A DNA stretch of 64,000 nucleotides from Arthrobacter sp. S41 (GCF_004320535.1 NZ_SIHY01000001.1:1984001-2048000); one strand, 5' to 3'; counted from the first letter of the stretch, positions 34,515 to 43,134 are shown. Numbers and translations are program-made. The notes: generated by a model not told the origin, from the letters alone.

Positions 34515-35186
34515 CTACTTGATCAGTTGATGTTGACGTAGCCAGCTCGTCAGCTCAGCTGACGCCTGCTCAACCTCTTCTCCACGCACCGCCAGTCCGT
34601 TCAAGACTGTGCTGGAGGGCAGCTTTGCACGATAGTCCTCGTCAATGCCGGCAAGGCCACTGACCGCATAGGTGACAAAGGGAAGCACTGTTTTCCCTGC
34701 AAGATCTACTTTCTCTAAGAATGTAGAGATGATCATTGGGGCTGCAACATTCCAGACCGGAGACCCTAGGATCACCGTGTCGTATTTGCTGATATCCGGC
34801 AACGCGCCAGCTATGGCCGGCCTTGCGTCGTCACTTTGTTCCAGCCTATTACGCTGCACCGTCTCATCATAAGAATCCGAGTAGGGTTCGGCAGCTTGGA
34901 TTTCATAGACGTCGCAGTCAACCAGTTCGCTGATCATGCCAGCGACTACCTTGGTGTTACCCGCCTGCAGCACTCGCCGTCCACCATTAAAGTAATTCTC
35001 GCCAGCCCTGGAAAAGTAAACCAGCAACGTCTTGGAGCTTTTGACCGAAGCGCTGGCAGTTGGTTGTTCCACCGGTGTGGACCGCGTGCTCTGCTCTTCC
35101 GGGGCGCACCCGGTTAGTGAAGCAACGGCGGCACCGGAAATAAGCGCGGTGGTACGTAAGGCCGTTCGACGGCTCATTGCACTCAC
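34515..35186 (-). CDS. Exported flavodoxin-like lipoprotein
   Basis: A 223-aa protein with an N-terminal signal SRRTALRTTALISGAAVASL followed by TGC: both a Tat-like twin arginine and a lipobox (LTGC) are visible. The mature part is a flavodoxin (Flavodoxin_4) domain: LLVYFSRAGENYF for FMN phosphate, VILGSPVWNVAAPM and LPFVTYAVSG for the isoalloxazine loops. Flavodoxins are normally cytosolic; Tat export would allow folding with FMN. GTG 35186 overlaps the stop of the upstream DHA2 exporter (TAGTG) and has AGGAG seven bases upstream, so the two are co-translated. Confidence 0.85.
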   Translation of the reverse strand: MSAMSRRTALRTTALISGAAVASLTGCAPEEQSTRSTPVEQPTASASVKSSKTLLVYFSRAGENYFNGGRRVLQAGNTKVVAGMISELVDCDVYEIQAAEPYSDSYDETVQRNRLEQSDDARPAIAGALPDISKYDTVILGSPVWNVAAPMIISTFLEKVDLAGKTVLPFVTYAVSGLAGIDEDYRAKLPSSTVLNGLAVRGEEVEQASAELTSWLRQHQLIK

Positions 35187-36634
35187 TACTTTTCTCCTGT
35201 CAAAACGTCTGAAGCTAATCCGGTTTCTACGCGTTGTTGTTTCTTAAGCTCGGATGGAAGAACTAGGACAATCACTGCAACTAGGGCCAGTGCGACCATG
35301 ATGCTTCCACCTAGATAGGCGTCAGTCACCCGCGCCTGTTGGGTTGTTGCCCCGGCGGCGAAGGAGGTCAGAACTGCGACGCCCAAGGTGCTGCCCAACT
35401 GATGTGCGGTGTTGACTAACCCCGAGGCTGCACCCGAATCTGCTGGCTGCACGCCGACTAATCCGGCTGACGTTAGTGGTCCGAAGGAGAACCCTTGGCC
35501 CAGCCCGATCACGAGGAGCGGACCAACAATCCCTGCGATGGGTGATGTTGCCGAATTAACTTGAGTCATCCACACCATGCCGGTGAGCACTAGCGCCAGT
35601 CCGGTGACAAGTAGGATCCCGTTGTTAAACTTTCGGGTCAGTTTTGAAACAAACAGTGATGACACAAACTGAACTAATGTCATCGGAAGAAAACCAAGGC
35701 CCGCCTGCAACGGAGTCCAACCAAAGACGTCCTGGAAGAACTGCGTGGTGAAGAAGAAAAAACCAATCATGGTGCCGGCGAACAGCAACCGGGCAATGGC
35801 TGCTCCTGCTCGCTGTCGGTGAGCAAAGAGCCGCAACGGCATGATTGGTTGTTTGGCTCGGTGCTCATTGAAGACAAAGAGCGCCAGGATCAGCAGGCCA
35901 GCAATCACCGGGCCGAGTGTCAACAGGTCGCCAAAACCGCGTTCCGAGGAGTTGATGATGCCAAAGACCAGTGCACCCATGCCAAGGGTTGAGGTCACCG
36001 CGCCGGTGAGGTCAAAGCGTCCCCGCTGAGTTGAGAACTGCGGAAGATATTTAATAGCCGCAATAATCATCAGAATCGCTAGAGGAACATTGATGAAAAA
36101 TCCTGCCCTCCACGAAACCCAACTTGCTAGGGCTCCCCCGGCCACCAATCCAAGGCTTGCACCTAGACCAGCGGTGGTTCCATAGGCTGCGATGGCCCGT
36201 GTACGTTCCGGGCCAGCTGGGAACACTGCGGTGATCAGTGACAGTGACGCCGGAGCAACAATAGCCGCACCAATGCCCTGGAACGCGCGGGCTGCAATCA
36301 TCCACGTTTCATTCTGGGCCATTCCCACCAAGAATGACGCGACGCCAAAGAGCGCAAGGCCGACCACAAAAACATGTTTACGGCCAAGTAGATCTCCGGC
36401 CCGCGCTCCCAAGAGCAGCAGACCGCCAAAGACCAGCGTGTAAGCGTTTTGCACCCACGCTAGGCCACTAGCCGAGAGGTTCATGCTCGCTTGGATTTGC
36501 GGAAGACCGGTGAAGATAATCGAATTGTCTAAGACGATCATGAAGTAACTTACGAGCACGATTGCCAACACCATGGCATTGCGGGTGGGCCGAGATTTAT
36601 CTGGACTAGTTTTTAGCTGAGTAGAGGTTTGCAT
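35186..36634 (-). CDS. MFS transporter, DHA2 (EmrB/QacA) family
   Basis: A 482-aa, 14-TM drug:proton antiporter. Seen: FMIVLDNSIIFTGLPQI (TM1, motif D1), GARAGDLLGRKHVFV (motif A), RAFQGIGAAIVAPASLSLI (motif B/C) and ERTRAIAAYGTTAGLGASLG. ATG 36634 (MQTSTQL) follows GGTGGACTTAAAG; an alternative ATG at 36655 exists. Translationally coupled to the exported flavodoxin gene. A copy of the MmyB-associated motif lies 49 bp upstream of the start. Confidence 0.9.
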   Translation of the reverse strand: MQTSTQLKTSPDKSRPTRNAMVLAIVLVSYFMIVLDNSIIFTGLPQIQASMNLSASGLAWVQNAYTLVFGGLLLLGARAGDLLGRKHVFVVGLALFGVASFLVGMAQNETWMIAARAFQGIGAAIVAPASLSLITAVFPAGPERTRAIAAYGTTAGLGASLGLVAGGALASWVSWRAGFFINVPLAILMIIAAIKYLPQFSTQRGRFDLTGAVTSTLGMGALVFGIINSSERGFGDLLTLGPVIAGLLILALFVFNEHRAKQPIMPLRLFAHRQRAGAAIARLLFAGTMIGFFFFTTQFFQDVFGWTPLQAGLGFLPMTLVQFVSSLFVSKLTRKFNNGILLVTGLALVLTGMVWMTQVNSATSPIAGIVGPLLVIGLGQGFSFGPLTSAGLVGVQPADSGAASGLVNTAHQLGSTLGVAVLTSFAAGATTQQARVTDAYLGGSIMVALALVAVIVLVLPSELKKQQRVETGLASDVLTGEK

Positions 36635-36669
36635 GTCTTTAAGTCCACCGCGCATCCGGATATTCAGGA

Positions 36670-36714
36670 AGATCCTGCCTAACAGGGTAATGCCGGTACC
36701 CCTCAGCAGGATCT
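36670..36714. promoter_or_regulatory. Hairpin plus MmyB-associated motif, site C
   Basis: AGATCCTGC (36670-36678) and GCAGGATCT (36706-36714) form a 9-bp stem, probably the terminator of the XRE gene upstream. Inside it, 36683-36700 (leftward GGTACCGGCATTACCCTG) resembles sites A and B with a one-base insertion. It stands before the DHA2 gene. Confidence 0.5.
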
Positions 36715-36728
36715 CCTAATCCACCACG

Positions 36729-37628
36729 TCAGGAACGACTATCGGCTTGCCCATGAACTTGTTGCTGTGACCTAGTGGCCGAGAGCATGGACAGCAGCTT
36801 TAGCCTTTCGCCGGTTGCTGAACCTGGCTCGGCTCCGTACACGATCAGCGCCTGACCGGGGTCAGCCGGAAGCTCTAAGACCTCATAGGAAAGTTCCATC
36901 TTTCCCACCTCTGGGTGGTTGAGCGTCTTGGTTCCGCTGTCGTGGAATCTTACGTTGTGCGCTGCCCACAGGCTGGCAAATGTAGTACTTTGCGCGTTCA
37001 ACGCACCGATGAGGTCCTGAAGCTTTTTATCGTGTGGATCCCGGCCTACCTCGGTGCGCAAGTTGGCCACAATGTCTGCGGCAGCTTGCTCCCAATGATC
37101 AAAAAACTCACGTGCACTGGGGTCAAGGAAAAGGTACTTGACGGTATTAAACGTTGGACCTGCCACGTTGCTGCTGTAGAGCACCGAATACAGTGCCTTG
37201 CCCATCGCATTGGCTGCCAACAGATCTCGGCTGTTATTCCTTACGAATGCTGGAGCGTCAACCATGCTGTCCACCACGCGCAGTACCGCGGGACGGACGT
37301 TTTGTGGTGCCACCCGGTGACGGCCCGGCTTGATCGTGGCATTGTTGGCCGCCAGATGGAATAGGTGCTCACTTTCGGCCTCGTCCAGTTGCAAGGCCTG
37401 AGCCAAACCGTGCAGCACTCCTTCGGAGATGCTGCCAAAGTTACCGCGTTCAAGTTTGGTGTAATAGTCCACGCTCACCCCGGCAAGCATTGCCACTTCT
37501 TCTCGGCGCAACCCGGCAACCCTGCGGTTACCACCGTAGGCCGGAAGCTTCGCCTGCTGTGGGGTGATTTTTGCGCGACGTGAAACTAAGAACTCACGAA
37601 TTTCTTCACGGGGATCCATAGTGTCCAA
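36729..37628 (-). CDS. XRE-type regulator with MmyB-like ligand-binding domain (copy 2)
   Basis: A 299-aa paralogue of the regulator at 32094. Helix-turn-helix: VAGLRREEVAMLAGVSVDYY, TKLERGN; sensor domain: FVRNNSRDLLAANAMGKALY, VKYLFLDPSAREFFDHWEQ and KTLNHPEVGKMELSYEVLEL. TTG 37628 has AGGAAGG at seven bases and is the better-supported start; ATG 37619 is the alternative. It is the last gene of the leftward operon adh-akr-SDR-xre, so it is probably induced with the enzymes it controls. Confidence 0.9.
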   Translation of the reverse strand: MDTMDPREEIREFLVSRRAKITPQQAKLPAYGGNRRVAGLRREEVAMLAGVSVDYYTKLERGNFGSISEGVLHGLAQALQLDEAESEHLFHLAANNATIKPGRHRVAPQNVRPAVLRVVDSMVDAPAFVRNNSRDLLAANAMGKALYSVLYSSNVAGPTFNTVKYLFLDPSAREFFDHWEQAAADIVANLRTEVGRDPHDKKLQDLIGALNAQSTTFASLWAAHNVRFHDSGTKTLNHPEVGKMELSYEVLELPADPGQALIVYGAEPGSATGERLKLLSMLSATRSQQQVHGQADSRS

Positions 37629-37664
37629 GGCTACGCCTTCCTCTTATTGAACCGAGTCCTGGGG

Positions 37665-38447
37665 CTAAGCAACATGGCCTTGAATTCTCTCTAAGTCCTG
37701 GCGCACGGAGGCTGACTCCTTGGATAAGGGCATATTTTCCGGGTCGCGAATTCCGTCCACACTGGAAGCTAGGTCTTGATCCAGTGCAGCAAAAATTGGG
37801 CCGAGATCTTCCGGTGCAGGTCCGTACTCGGCCACCAGTTCAACGGTTAGCCGCTGAGACTGTGGTGCCGAAAGGCTGTCGATAAGCACCCGGGCAATCT
37901 GGTGACGGGCAATGACCCCATCTGCCGGACTGCCCGCACGTCGGGTATCTCCCTGCAGCAAGGTGATGGCCAGCTGGTCATCTGCGTTGTAGTCAAACCA
38001 GCCAGGACGCACGATGGTGTAGGAGTTGCCGCTGGCGCGGACCAATCGTTCTCCGCGTCGTTTCCAGTCGTGGGTACCGCCGGTGACGGTCACCCCGATG
38101 GAGCTCATCAGGGCAATCCGGACCTTTCGGCCATCCAGCGCCTGCAGGACGTTTTTCACCGCTCCGTAGTCCACCGCTTCGGACGCGCCGGCGTCACCAT
38201 AGGATGCGCCGTGAGTGAAAACTACGGCGTCCACGTCGGCGAGCGCATCGGTGAGCGTTTCTGCTTTGGTGAGGTCACCAACCACGATCTGGGCACCCTT
38301 TGCGATGCGGGAGGTTGATGATCCAGAACGAACCAGTGCACGGGTGGTGTAGCCCTGAGCGATAGACTCGGCCACCGCGTACTGTCCCACGCTACCGGTG
38401 GCGCCAACCACGAGTACCGTTGTTGGCTTTGAAGAAAGTTGTCCCAT
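37665..38447 (-). CDS. NmrA-like/atypical SDR NAD(P)-binding protein
   Basis: A 260-aa atypical short-chain dehydrogenase: VLVVGATGSVGQYAVAESIA (Rossmann glycine motif), RALVRSGSS (NADP-binding arginine region), DAVVFTHGAS, then YTIVRPGWFD. The classical YxxxK is not evident, as in NmrA/HSCARG-type proteins and NAD(P)H-sensing proteins. ATG 38447 follows AAGGATCACTG. Third gene of the oxidoreductase operon, 36 bp before the XRE gene; SDR/MmyB-XRE pairs are a recurring actinobacterial arrangement. Confidence 0.85.
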   Translation of the reverse strand: MGQLSSKPTTVLVVGATGSVGQYAVAESIAQGYTTRALVRSGSSTSRIAKGAQIVVGDLTKAETLTDALADVDAVVFTHGASYGDAGASEAVDYGAVKNVLQALDGRKVRIALMSSIGVTVTGGTHDWKRRGERLVRASGNSYTIVRPGWFDYNADDQLAITLLQGDTRRAGSPADGVIARHQIARVLIDSLSAPQSQRLTVELVAEYGPAPEDLGPIFAALDQDLASSVDGIRDPENMPLSKESASVRQDLERIQGHVA

Positions 38448-38498
38448 CAGTGATCCTTTGTCTGTCTTGAGAAGTTCTTGGTCTCGGAAGATGGATGC

Positions 38499-39374
38499 TT
38501 AAGCTTCTGGGATCTCGCGGCCAAAAGTTTCAAGGGTGATCTCTTCTGGCTCTGGTCCACCGCGCACGCCAGTTTCCAATCCGGCCAGGATATTCATCTG
38601 CTCGTTAGTCAGTTCAAAATCGAAGACGTCAAAGTTCTCTTTGATGCGTTCTGGGCGAATTGATTTCGGGATGACCGAGTGGCCCAGCTGTAGCTGCCAG
38701 CGCAGCATGACCTGTGCTGTGGTTTTACCTAGCTCCTTGGCAATGCTGGTGATGGCTGGGTCGGTAAAAGTGCTCTGTTCACCAGTGCCACGGTAGGAGG
38801 TAATTCCACCCATAGGTGACCAGGCCTGGGTCAAGATTCCTTGTTCCGCGTTGGCCTCGCGCACTGCGGCCTGCGAGTAGTAGGGGTGCACTTCAATTTG
38901 GTTGACCGCCGGGACAATGCTGGTCTGTTCACGCAATGCCTGTAGGTGTTCTGGCATGAAGTTGCTGACGCCAATGGCACGGACCTTGCCGTCGGCAAGA
39001 AGCGTTTCCATGGCACGGTAGGCTGCGATGGTCTTGTCGAAGTCGCTTGGCAATGCCTGATGCAAAATGAACAAGTCAATGGTATCTAGCCCCAGCTTGC
39101 CAGCACTTTTTTTAAAGGCGTGCACGGTCTGTTCGTACCCGTAGTCGCTGATCCAGACTTTCGTCTCAACAAAGATTTCTGAGCGCGGAATTCCTGATTG
39201 ACGAATTCCCTCGCCAACTTCACGTTCGTTGCCGTAGGCGGCAGCGGTATCGATGTGACGGTAACCAGCCTTGAGTGCTTCAACTACAGCGGCGGTAGTT
39301 TCTTCCGGTGCCGTCTGGAAGACGCCGAGGCCAATCGCTGGCATGGTAACTGAGTTATTAAGGGTGAGATTCAT
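38499..39374 (-). CDS. Aldo/keto reductase (2,5-diketogluconate reductase-like)
   Basis: A 291-aa TIM-barrel AKR with the catalytic tetrad visible: D and Y in HIDTAAAYGNEREVG, K in FVETKVWISDYG, and H in DLFILHQALPSD. NADPH-binding C-terminus VIPKSIRPERIKEN. It belongs to the AKR5-like bacterial group that reduces small aldehydes and ketones. ATG 39374 follows AAGGAGAAAACTACC. Second gene of the adh-akr-SDR-xre operon. Confidence 0.9.
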   Translation of the reverse strand: MNLTLNNSVTMPAIGLGVFQTAPEETTAAVVEALKAGYRHIDTAAAYGNEREVGEGIRQSGIPRSEIFVETKVWISDYGYEQTVHAFKKSAGKLGLDTIDLFILHQALPSDFDKTIAAYRAMETLLADGKVRAIGVSNFMPEHLQALREQTSIVPAVNQIEVHPYYSQAAVREANAEQGILTQAWSPMGGITSYRGTGEQSTFTDPAITSIAKELGKTTAQVMLRWQLQLGHSVIPKSIRPERIKENFDVFDFELTNEQMNILAGLETGVRGGPEPEEITLETFGREIPEA

Positions 39375-39392
39375 GGTAGTTTTCTCCTTGAT

Positions 39393-40424
39393 TTAAGGGC
39401 GAACTAGTACTTTGAGTGCGGTGCGATCTGCCATGGCTTGGTATCCGGCAGGGACCTGATCCAAGCTGATGCTCTGGTCAAATACCTTGCCGGGGTTGAT
39501 GATTCCGTTCAGGACCAGCGGCAACAGCCGGTCAATGTAGGCACGGGCTGGGGCCACACCGCCGGTGAGGGTGACGTTGCGCATGAATTCGGTGAAGCCC
39601 AATGGGACCGTGGGGAACTGAGGTGCTCCAACGCGGCTGATGACTCCGCCATCTCGCACTACCCCGATGGCCATGTCCAAGGCTGGAGCTAGGCCCACAG
39701 CTTCGAGGACTACATGGGTACCGTCGCCACCGGTGAGTTCTCTGACCTTCTTGATGCCTTCGCTGCCACGTTCGGCCACCACGTCGGTGGCCCCGAATTC
39801 TTGTCCGAGGGCAGTGCGTGCCTCGTGGCGTCCCATCAGGATGATGCGTCCGGCACCTAGAAGTTTGGCGGAGATGACCGCGCACAGTCCGACCGAACCA
39901 TCACCAATGACGGTGACACTTTGGCCCGGCTTGATATTGGCTTTTGATGCCGCGTGGTATCCGGTGGACATCACGTCAGAGAGGGCGAGCAATGATGGGA
40001 TCAGGGATTCATCAAATCCGGCAGGTACACGCACCAGGGTTCCTGAAGCTTGCGGGACACGAGCCAGTTCGCCCTGTCCACCATCTGCGGTTCCGCCCCA
40101 GTGAGCACCGTGGCGGCAAGAGGTCTGCAATCCTTCGAGGCAGAAGTCGCAGGTTCCGCACGATGCGACAAACGGAGCGATAACAAAGTCACCAACGGCC
40201 AAGTCAGTGACTTCGGAGCCGAGAGCTTGGATCACACCAACAAATTCGTGTCCCATGCGCGAGCCCTCTAAGGAGGCTTCTTTAGAACCAAATGGCCACA
40301 GGTCACTGCCGCAAATGCAACCTGCGGTAATGCGCACAATTGCGTCGGTAGGCAGATTAATAACAGGGTCTGGGACGGTTTCTACACGTACGTCACCGGC
40401 GCAATAGATGAGCGTTGCTTTCAC
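39393..40424 (-). CDS. Zinc-dependent alcohol dehydrogenase (MDR family)
   Basis: A 343-aa MDR enzyme. Catalytic zinc ligands: C in ITAGCICGSDLWPFG and H/E in RMGHEFVGVIQALG. Structural zinc cysteines: CGTCDFCLEGLQTSC. Cofactor motif GDGSVGLCAV. Oxidises or reduces alcohols/aldehydes with NAD(P). The start is GTG 40424 (VKATLIYCAGDVRVE) with AAGGAG seven bases upstream; the frame is open to 40532, but that extension is not family-like. First gene of the oxidoreductase operon, with motif site B 74 bp upstream. Confidence 0.9.
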   Translation of the reverse strand: MKATLIYCAGDVRVETVPDPVINLPTDAIVRITAGCICGSDLWPFGSKEASLEGSRMGHEFVGVIQALGSEVTDLAVGDFVIAPFVASCGTCDFCLEGLQTSCRHGAHWGGTADGGQGELARVPQASGTLVRVPAGFDESLIPSLLALSDVMSTGYHAASKANIKPGQSVTVIGDGSVGLCAVISAKLLGAGRIILMGRHEARTALGQEFGATDVVAERGSEGIKKVRELTGGDGTHVVLEAVGLAPALDMAIGVVRDGGVISRVGAPQFPTVPLGFTEFMRNVTLTGGVAPARAYIDRLLPLVLNGIINPGKVFDQSISLDQVPAGYQAMADRTALKVLVRP

Positions 40425-40497
40425 GATGCACTCCTTAGTGGTGGGAATACATCCAAGTAAATACCTATCGACTATTTTCTGGCAGGGTCTATTGAAG

Positions 40498-40516
40498 CAG
40501 GTACTGACAGAGCCTG
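40498..40516. promoter_or_regulatory. MmyB-associated operator-like motif, site B
   Basis: CAGGTACTGACAGAGCCTG, an imperfect 19-bp palindrome 74 bp upstream of the adh start. It is 17/19 identical to site A. A second CTGGCAGGGTCT half-site stands next to it (40479-40490). Confidence 0.6.
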
Positions 40517-40682
40517 TTTCAGCAGGGCCCAACCGAGCAGGCTAGGAAATTCGAGTACACGGGCAAACAGGCGCAAATGGTATCCGTGTCTAGAGACACC
40601 GGGTGGTAACGATGCCTCTAGACATGAGACTTCTAGCTAGGCCACAACTAGCTAAGACGCAGCCGTGAGTCTTGTGCTTCGA

Positions 40683-41357
40683 CTATCCCTGGTTGTCGCG
40701 ATCATCCATGTAGATAATCCACTTCACAGCCACCGATGGACGCACTCGCGTCAGTAGGTTTGGCAGCCGTGACCACTGTTCTGGGTTCAGGTTCCAACGC
40801 GCTAGATTTCGGCTCTCAAGATCGATGTTTAGCTCGTCCAGCCGACGCGAAATGGCTGCTTGTTGTGCCTCTGATTTGTAGGCAATACGCAGATATTCGA
40901 CTGCACCGCGAACCGAAGAGCAAAGCAGCGCATAAGCTTCGGGGCTGAAGCCGAAGGCCTCCCACTCTTTGACGTATTGGTTGATTTCCGAGTCTCGATA
41001 GCTTTGACCTTGTCTAAGCTTCTGAGCACGATGGGGCAAGATGAAGGTCCATGGCAACTTCATTCCACGCAGTCTCGGTGGCGTGTACGGATAGTCCAGA
41101 AGGACCGAGTCCCAGCGCAGATCGACTAGTTCTTGCTCCGTGCGCGATGCATGGTGGGGCAACTGTGGAAGGCCAAACTCATCTTCCGGCGCGTCAAAGT
41201 CCGTGTTCGGATGCAGTCCAGGGCCGCCACTGCCAAAGATCGCAAGATTCCCTAGGTCTCGGCAAAGGTTTTGTATTGTGGTCGATTCGCTGTTGAGCTC
41301 GGCCGACCATTTTTTGAAGTCGTCGTGGGACAGGTTTTCTGAGGAATTCTCAGTCAT
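40683..41357 (-). CDS. Unrecognised 224-aa protein under a SAM riboswitch
   Basis: I do not recognise the family. The protein is soluble, aromatic and charged, without TM segments or signal. Notable parts: LAIFGSGGPGLHPNTDFDAP (residues 36-55), PQLPHHASRTEQELVDLRWD, YPYTPPRLRGMKLPWTFILP (about 90-109), and a C-terminal helical block. ATG 41357 follows AGGAG (TAGGAGAATTTCC); the frame is open to 41468, but that part lies in the riboswitch leader. Monocistronic: the next leftward gene starts 258 bp away with its own site. Control by SAM suggests a link to methionine/sulfur or methylation metabolism; this is inference only. Confidence 0.75.
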   Translation of the reverse strand: MTENSSENLSHDDFKKWSAELNSESTTIQNLCRDLGNLAIFGSGGPGLHPNTDFDAPEDEFGLPQLPHHASRTEQELVDLRWDSVLLDYPYTPPRLRGMKLPWTFILPHRAQKLRQGQSYRDSEINQYVKEWEAFGFSPEAYALLCSSVRGAVEYLRIAYKSEAQQAAISRRLDELNIDLESRNLARWNLNPEQWSRLPNLLTRVRPSVAVKWIIYMDDRDNQG

Positions 41358-41449
41358 GGAAATTCTCCTAGCGTGAGAGCGGTGCCGCCCCGTACCGAAT
41401 ACTGGACGAGGCAAACCGCTAACTGAACCGATGGTTTTTGCCTCGGAAC

Positions 41450-41532
41450 GGTTCTTCCCCTGAGGCACCCCGTGAGCCGGAGAGGGGTTGCCGTACGACT
41501 AGCCAGGTACTTTACGTCGTAACTCTTGAACC
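41450..41532 (-). promoter_or_regulatory. SAM-IV / SAM-I-IV-type riboswitch
   Basis: Read leftward, the leader shows the S-adenosylmethionine aptamer core: P1 GGTTC (41532-41528) with GAACC (41454-41450); AAGAGT next to P1; P2 TACGAC with GTCGTA; then CGGCAACCCC...GGGGTGCC (P3) and GGGGAAGAACC closing P1. The order CGGCAACCC, GGGGTGCC, GGGxGAAGA-ACC is that of the actinobacterial SAM-IV class. A further 9-bp hairpin (CGAGGCAAA / TTTGCCTCG) follows it directly. The P3 loop contains TCTCC, complementary to GGAGA of the downstream ribosome site. Confidence 0.72.
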
Positions 41533-41634
41533 TGTTTTCAACCATAGGACAATGCACCGACAGTTTGAACACAAGTGATTGACCATCCTTTAGCTAAGAT
41601 CAGACTGGTCATCATCACCGCGTCCCAGAGGACC

Positions 41635-42918
41635 ATGAAAACTCGCTCGCAACGCTTAGAAATTCCCGTGCTCCTGGGAACCCAGACGCTGTTTAATATC
41701 GGCTTCTACGCTGTAGTCCCCTTCCTTGCGGTAGTCCTCAGCAGTGATTTCCTGTTGGCATCTACCGCGGTGGGTCTGATCTTAGGAATCAGAACTTTTG
41801 CCCAGCAAGGACTGTTCTTAGCTGGTGGCACTCTGGCGGATCGCTTCGGCGCCCGCACCATGATTCTGATCGGCTGCGCGGTACGTGCCGCAGGTTTCCT
41901 CACTTTGGCCGCATCCCTATGGCCTAGTACTCCACACTTGGGAATGTTCATTTTTGGCACACTGCTCACCGGATTTGGTGGGGCACTATTCTCCCCGGGA
42001 CTAAACATCTTGGTGGCGGCTGCCCAAAGCGCGCGGGATCAAGGACAAGTCCAGCACGTGCGGCGGGCTACGCTCTTTGCGTGGCTGAGCATCACGGGTG
42101 AAATTGGCGCCGTCACCGGACCTTTGATGGGTTCGGCCCTGTGGGGCTGGGGATTTTCCACCGTGGCAGGTTTTGGCGCAGTATTCTTTGTGGCCATCGG
42201 AATCTTCTTGGCGCTCACTCTTGGCAAGACTGACACGGCGAGCGCACTGTCGGCTGCTACCGGTGCAGGAACTAAAGCATCGAAGCCTCACAGTAGCTTC
42301 CGAGAATGTCTGCGCGACCGCCAGTTCTTGGCCTTCTGTTCGCTGCATGCCGCGGACCTATTGGCCTACAACCAGCTGTATCTAGCTATTCCTTTGGAAC
42401 TTGAACGCCAAGACATGCCTACCCAGTGGTTGGGGCTGATCTTTGCGTGGATCTCCATTTTGACCCTGAGCCTGCAGATTCCCTTATCGTGGCTTGCTGC
42501 AAGAATCGGCCCAGCTGCAACGTTGCGCATGGGCTATATTCTCAGCGCCTTGGGGTTTAGTGTTTTGGCCTTCATCCCTTCATCAGCCTTTGGTGAGGAA
42601 ACCAGCTTGGTGCGAATTCTTTGCGCAGTCACCCTGATGACCCTGGGTCATATGAGTGTTCATCCCACCGCGCTCAGTCTTGTTCCAAAATTTGCCGGGC
42701 TCAACGCTACCGGCTCCTACTTCGGATTACTCTCCACCTGCGGCGGCCTAGCAGTACTTCTAGGCAACATGCTCTTTGGCTGGTTACTCTCACACACCGC
42801 AGGAGCAGCCGAGTTGTCCTTTATCCCTTGGCTAGTCATGATCATTCCGCTGTTGCTGGCTTCGTGGCTTGGTTCTCGGTTGGTTCGTGACCGCATGCTA
42901 CGCACACGCAGTGCGTGA
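41635..42918 (+). CDS. MFS transporter (MdtH/CntE-like exporter)
   Basis: A 427-aa, 12-TM exporter: LLGTQTLFNIGFYAVVPFLA (TM1), LILGIRTFAQQGLFLAGGTL then ADRFGARTMI (motif A), and GFGGALFSPGLNILVAAA. The RTFxQQGLFLxGGxLADRxG pattern is shared with MdtH and with metallophore exporters of the CntE type. ATG 41635 follows CCCAGAGGACC. It precedes a complete Dpp/Nik/Cnt-like ABC importer by 216 bp; an exporter/importer pair of this kind would fit secretion and re-uptake of a metallophore, but no biosynthesis genes are seen. Confidence 0.8.
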   Translation: MKTRSQRLEIPVLLGTQTLFNIGFYAVVPFLAVVLSSDFLLASTAVGLILGIRTFAQQGLFLAGGTLADRFGARTMILIGCAVRAAGFLTLAASLWPSTPHLGMFIFGTLLTGFGGALFSPGLNILVAAAQSARDQGQVQHVRRATLFAWLSITGEIGAVTGPLMGSALWGWGFSTVAGFGAVFFVAIGIFLALTLGKTDTASALSAATGAGTKASKPHSSFRECLRDRQFLAFCSLHAADLLAYNQLYLAIPLELERQDMPTQWLGLIFAWISILTLSLQIPLSWLAARIGPAATLRMGYILSALGFSVLAFIPSSAFGEETSLVRILCAVTLMTLGHMSVHPTALSLVPKFAGLNATGSYFGLLSTCGGLAVLLGNMLFGWLLSHTAGAAELSFIPWLVMIIPLLLASWLGSRLVRDRMLRTRSA

Positions 42919-43043
42919 ACTGCGACACATAACGCAAAATGTCCTCAGAACTTCCACGGTTGACACCAACTTTCTACTACTCAGCTAGCGTTCTATCGCA
43001 GTCCAGAATCCCGAAGTTCTAAAGGGGTTTTCATGGCCTTTTA

Positions 43044-43085
43044 TTGCTTCATGAGAAATCAAGGAATTAGGGTACGCTTACCAAG
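43044..43085 (+). promoter_or_regulatory. Promoter with DtxR/IdeR-like iron box
   Basis: TTGCTT (43044-43049) and TAGGGT (43068-43073) are spaced 18 bp. Overlapping the -10, TTAGGGTACGCTTACCAAG (43067-43085) matches about 14 of 19 positions of the DtxR/IdeR consensus TTAGGTTAGSCTAACCTAA. It lies 50 bp upstream of the substrate-binding protein gene. Iron control is inferred. Confidence 0.42.
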
Positions 43086-43134
43086 GCTCTAAGACATTGG
43101 ATGCCAATTCATCACGTATTGCCGAAGGATTTCC

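Noticed and set aside
40683-41357. Nicotianamine-synthase-like or methyltransferase enzyme for a metallophore
   Set aside because: The neighbouring transporters made this tempting, but no SAM-binding glycine motif or other family signature is visible in the protein.
41354-41572. 72-codon leftward frame over the SAM riboswitch
   Set aside because: The stretch is explained by the conserved aptamer; the frame has no ribosome site and ends at the downstream gene start.
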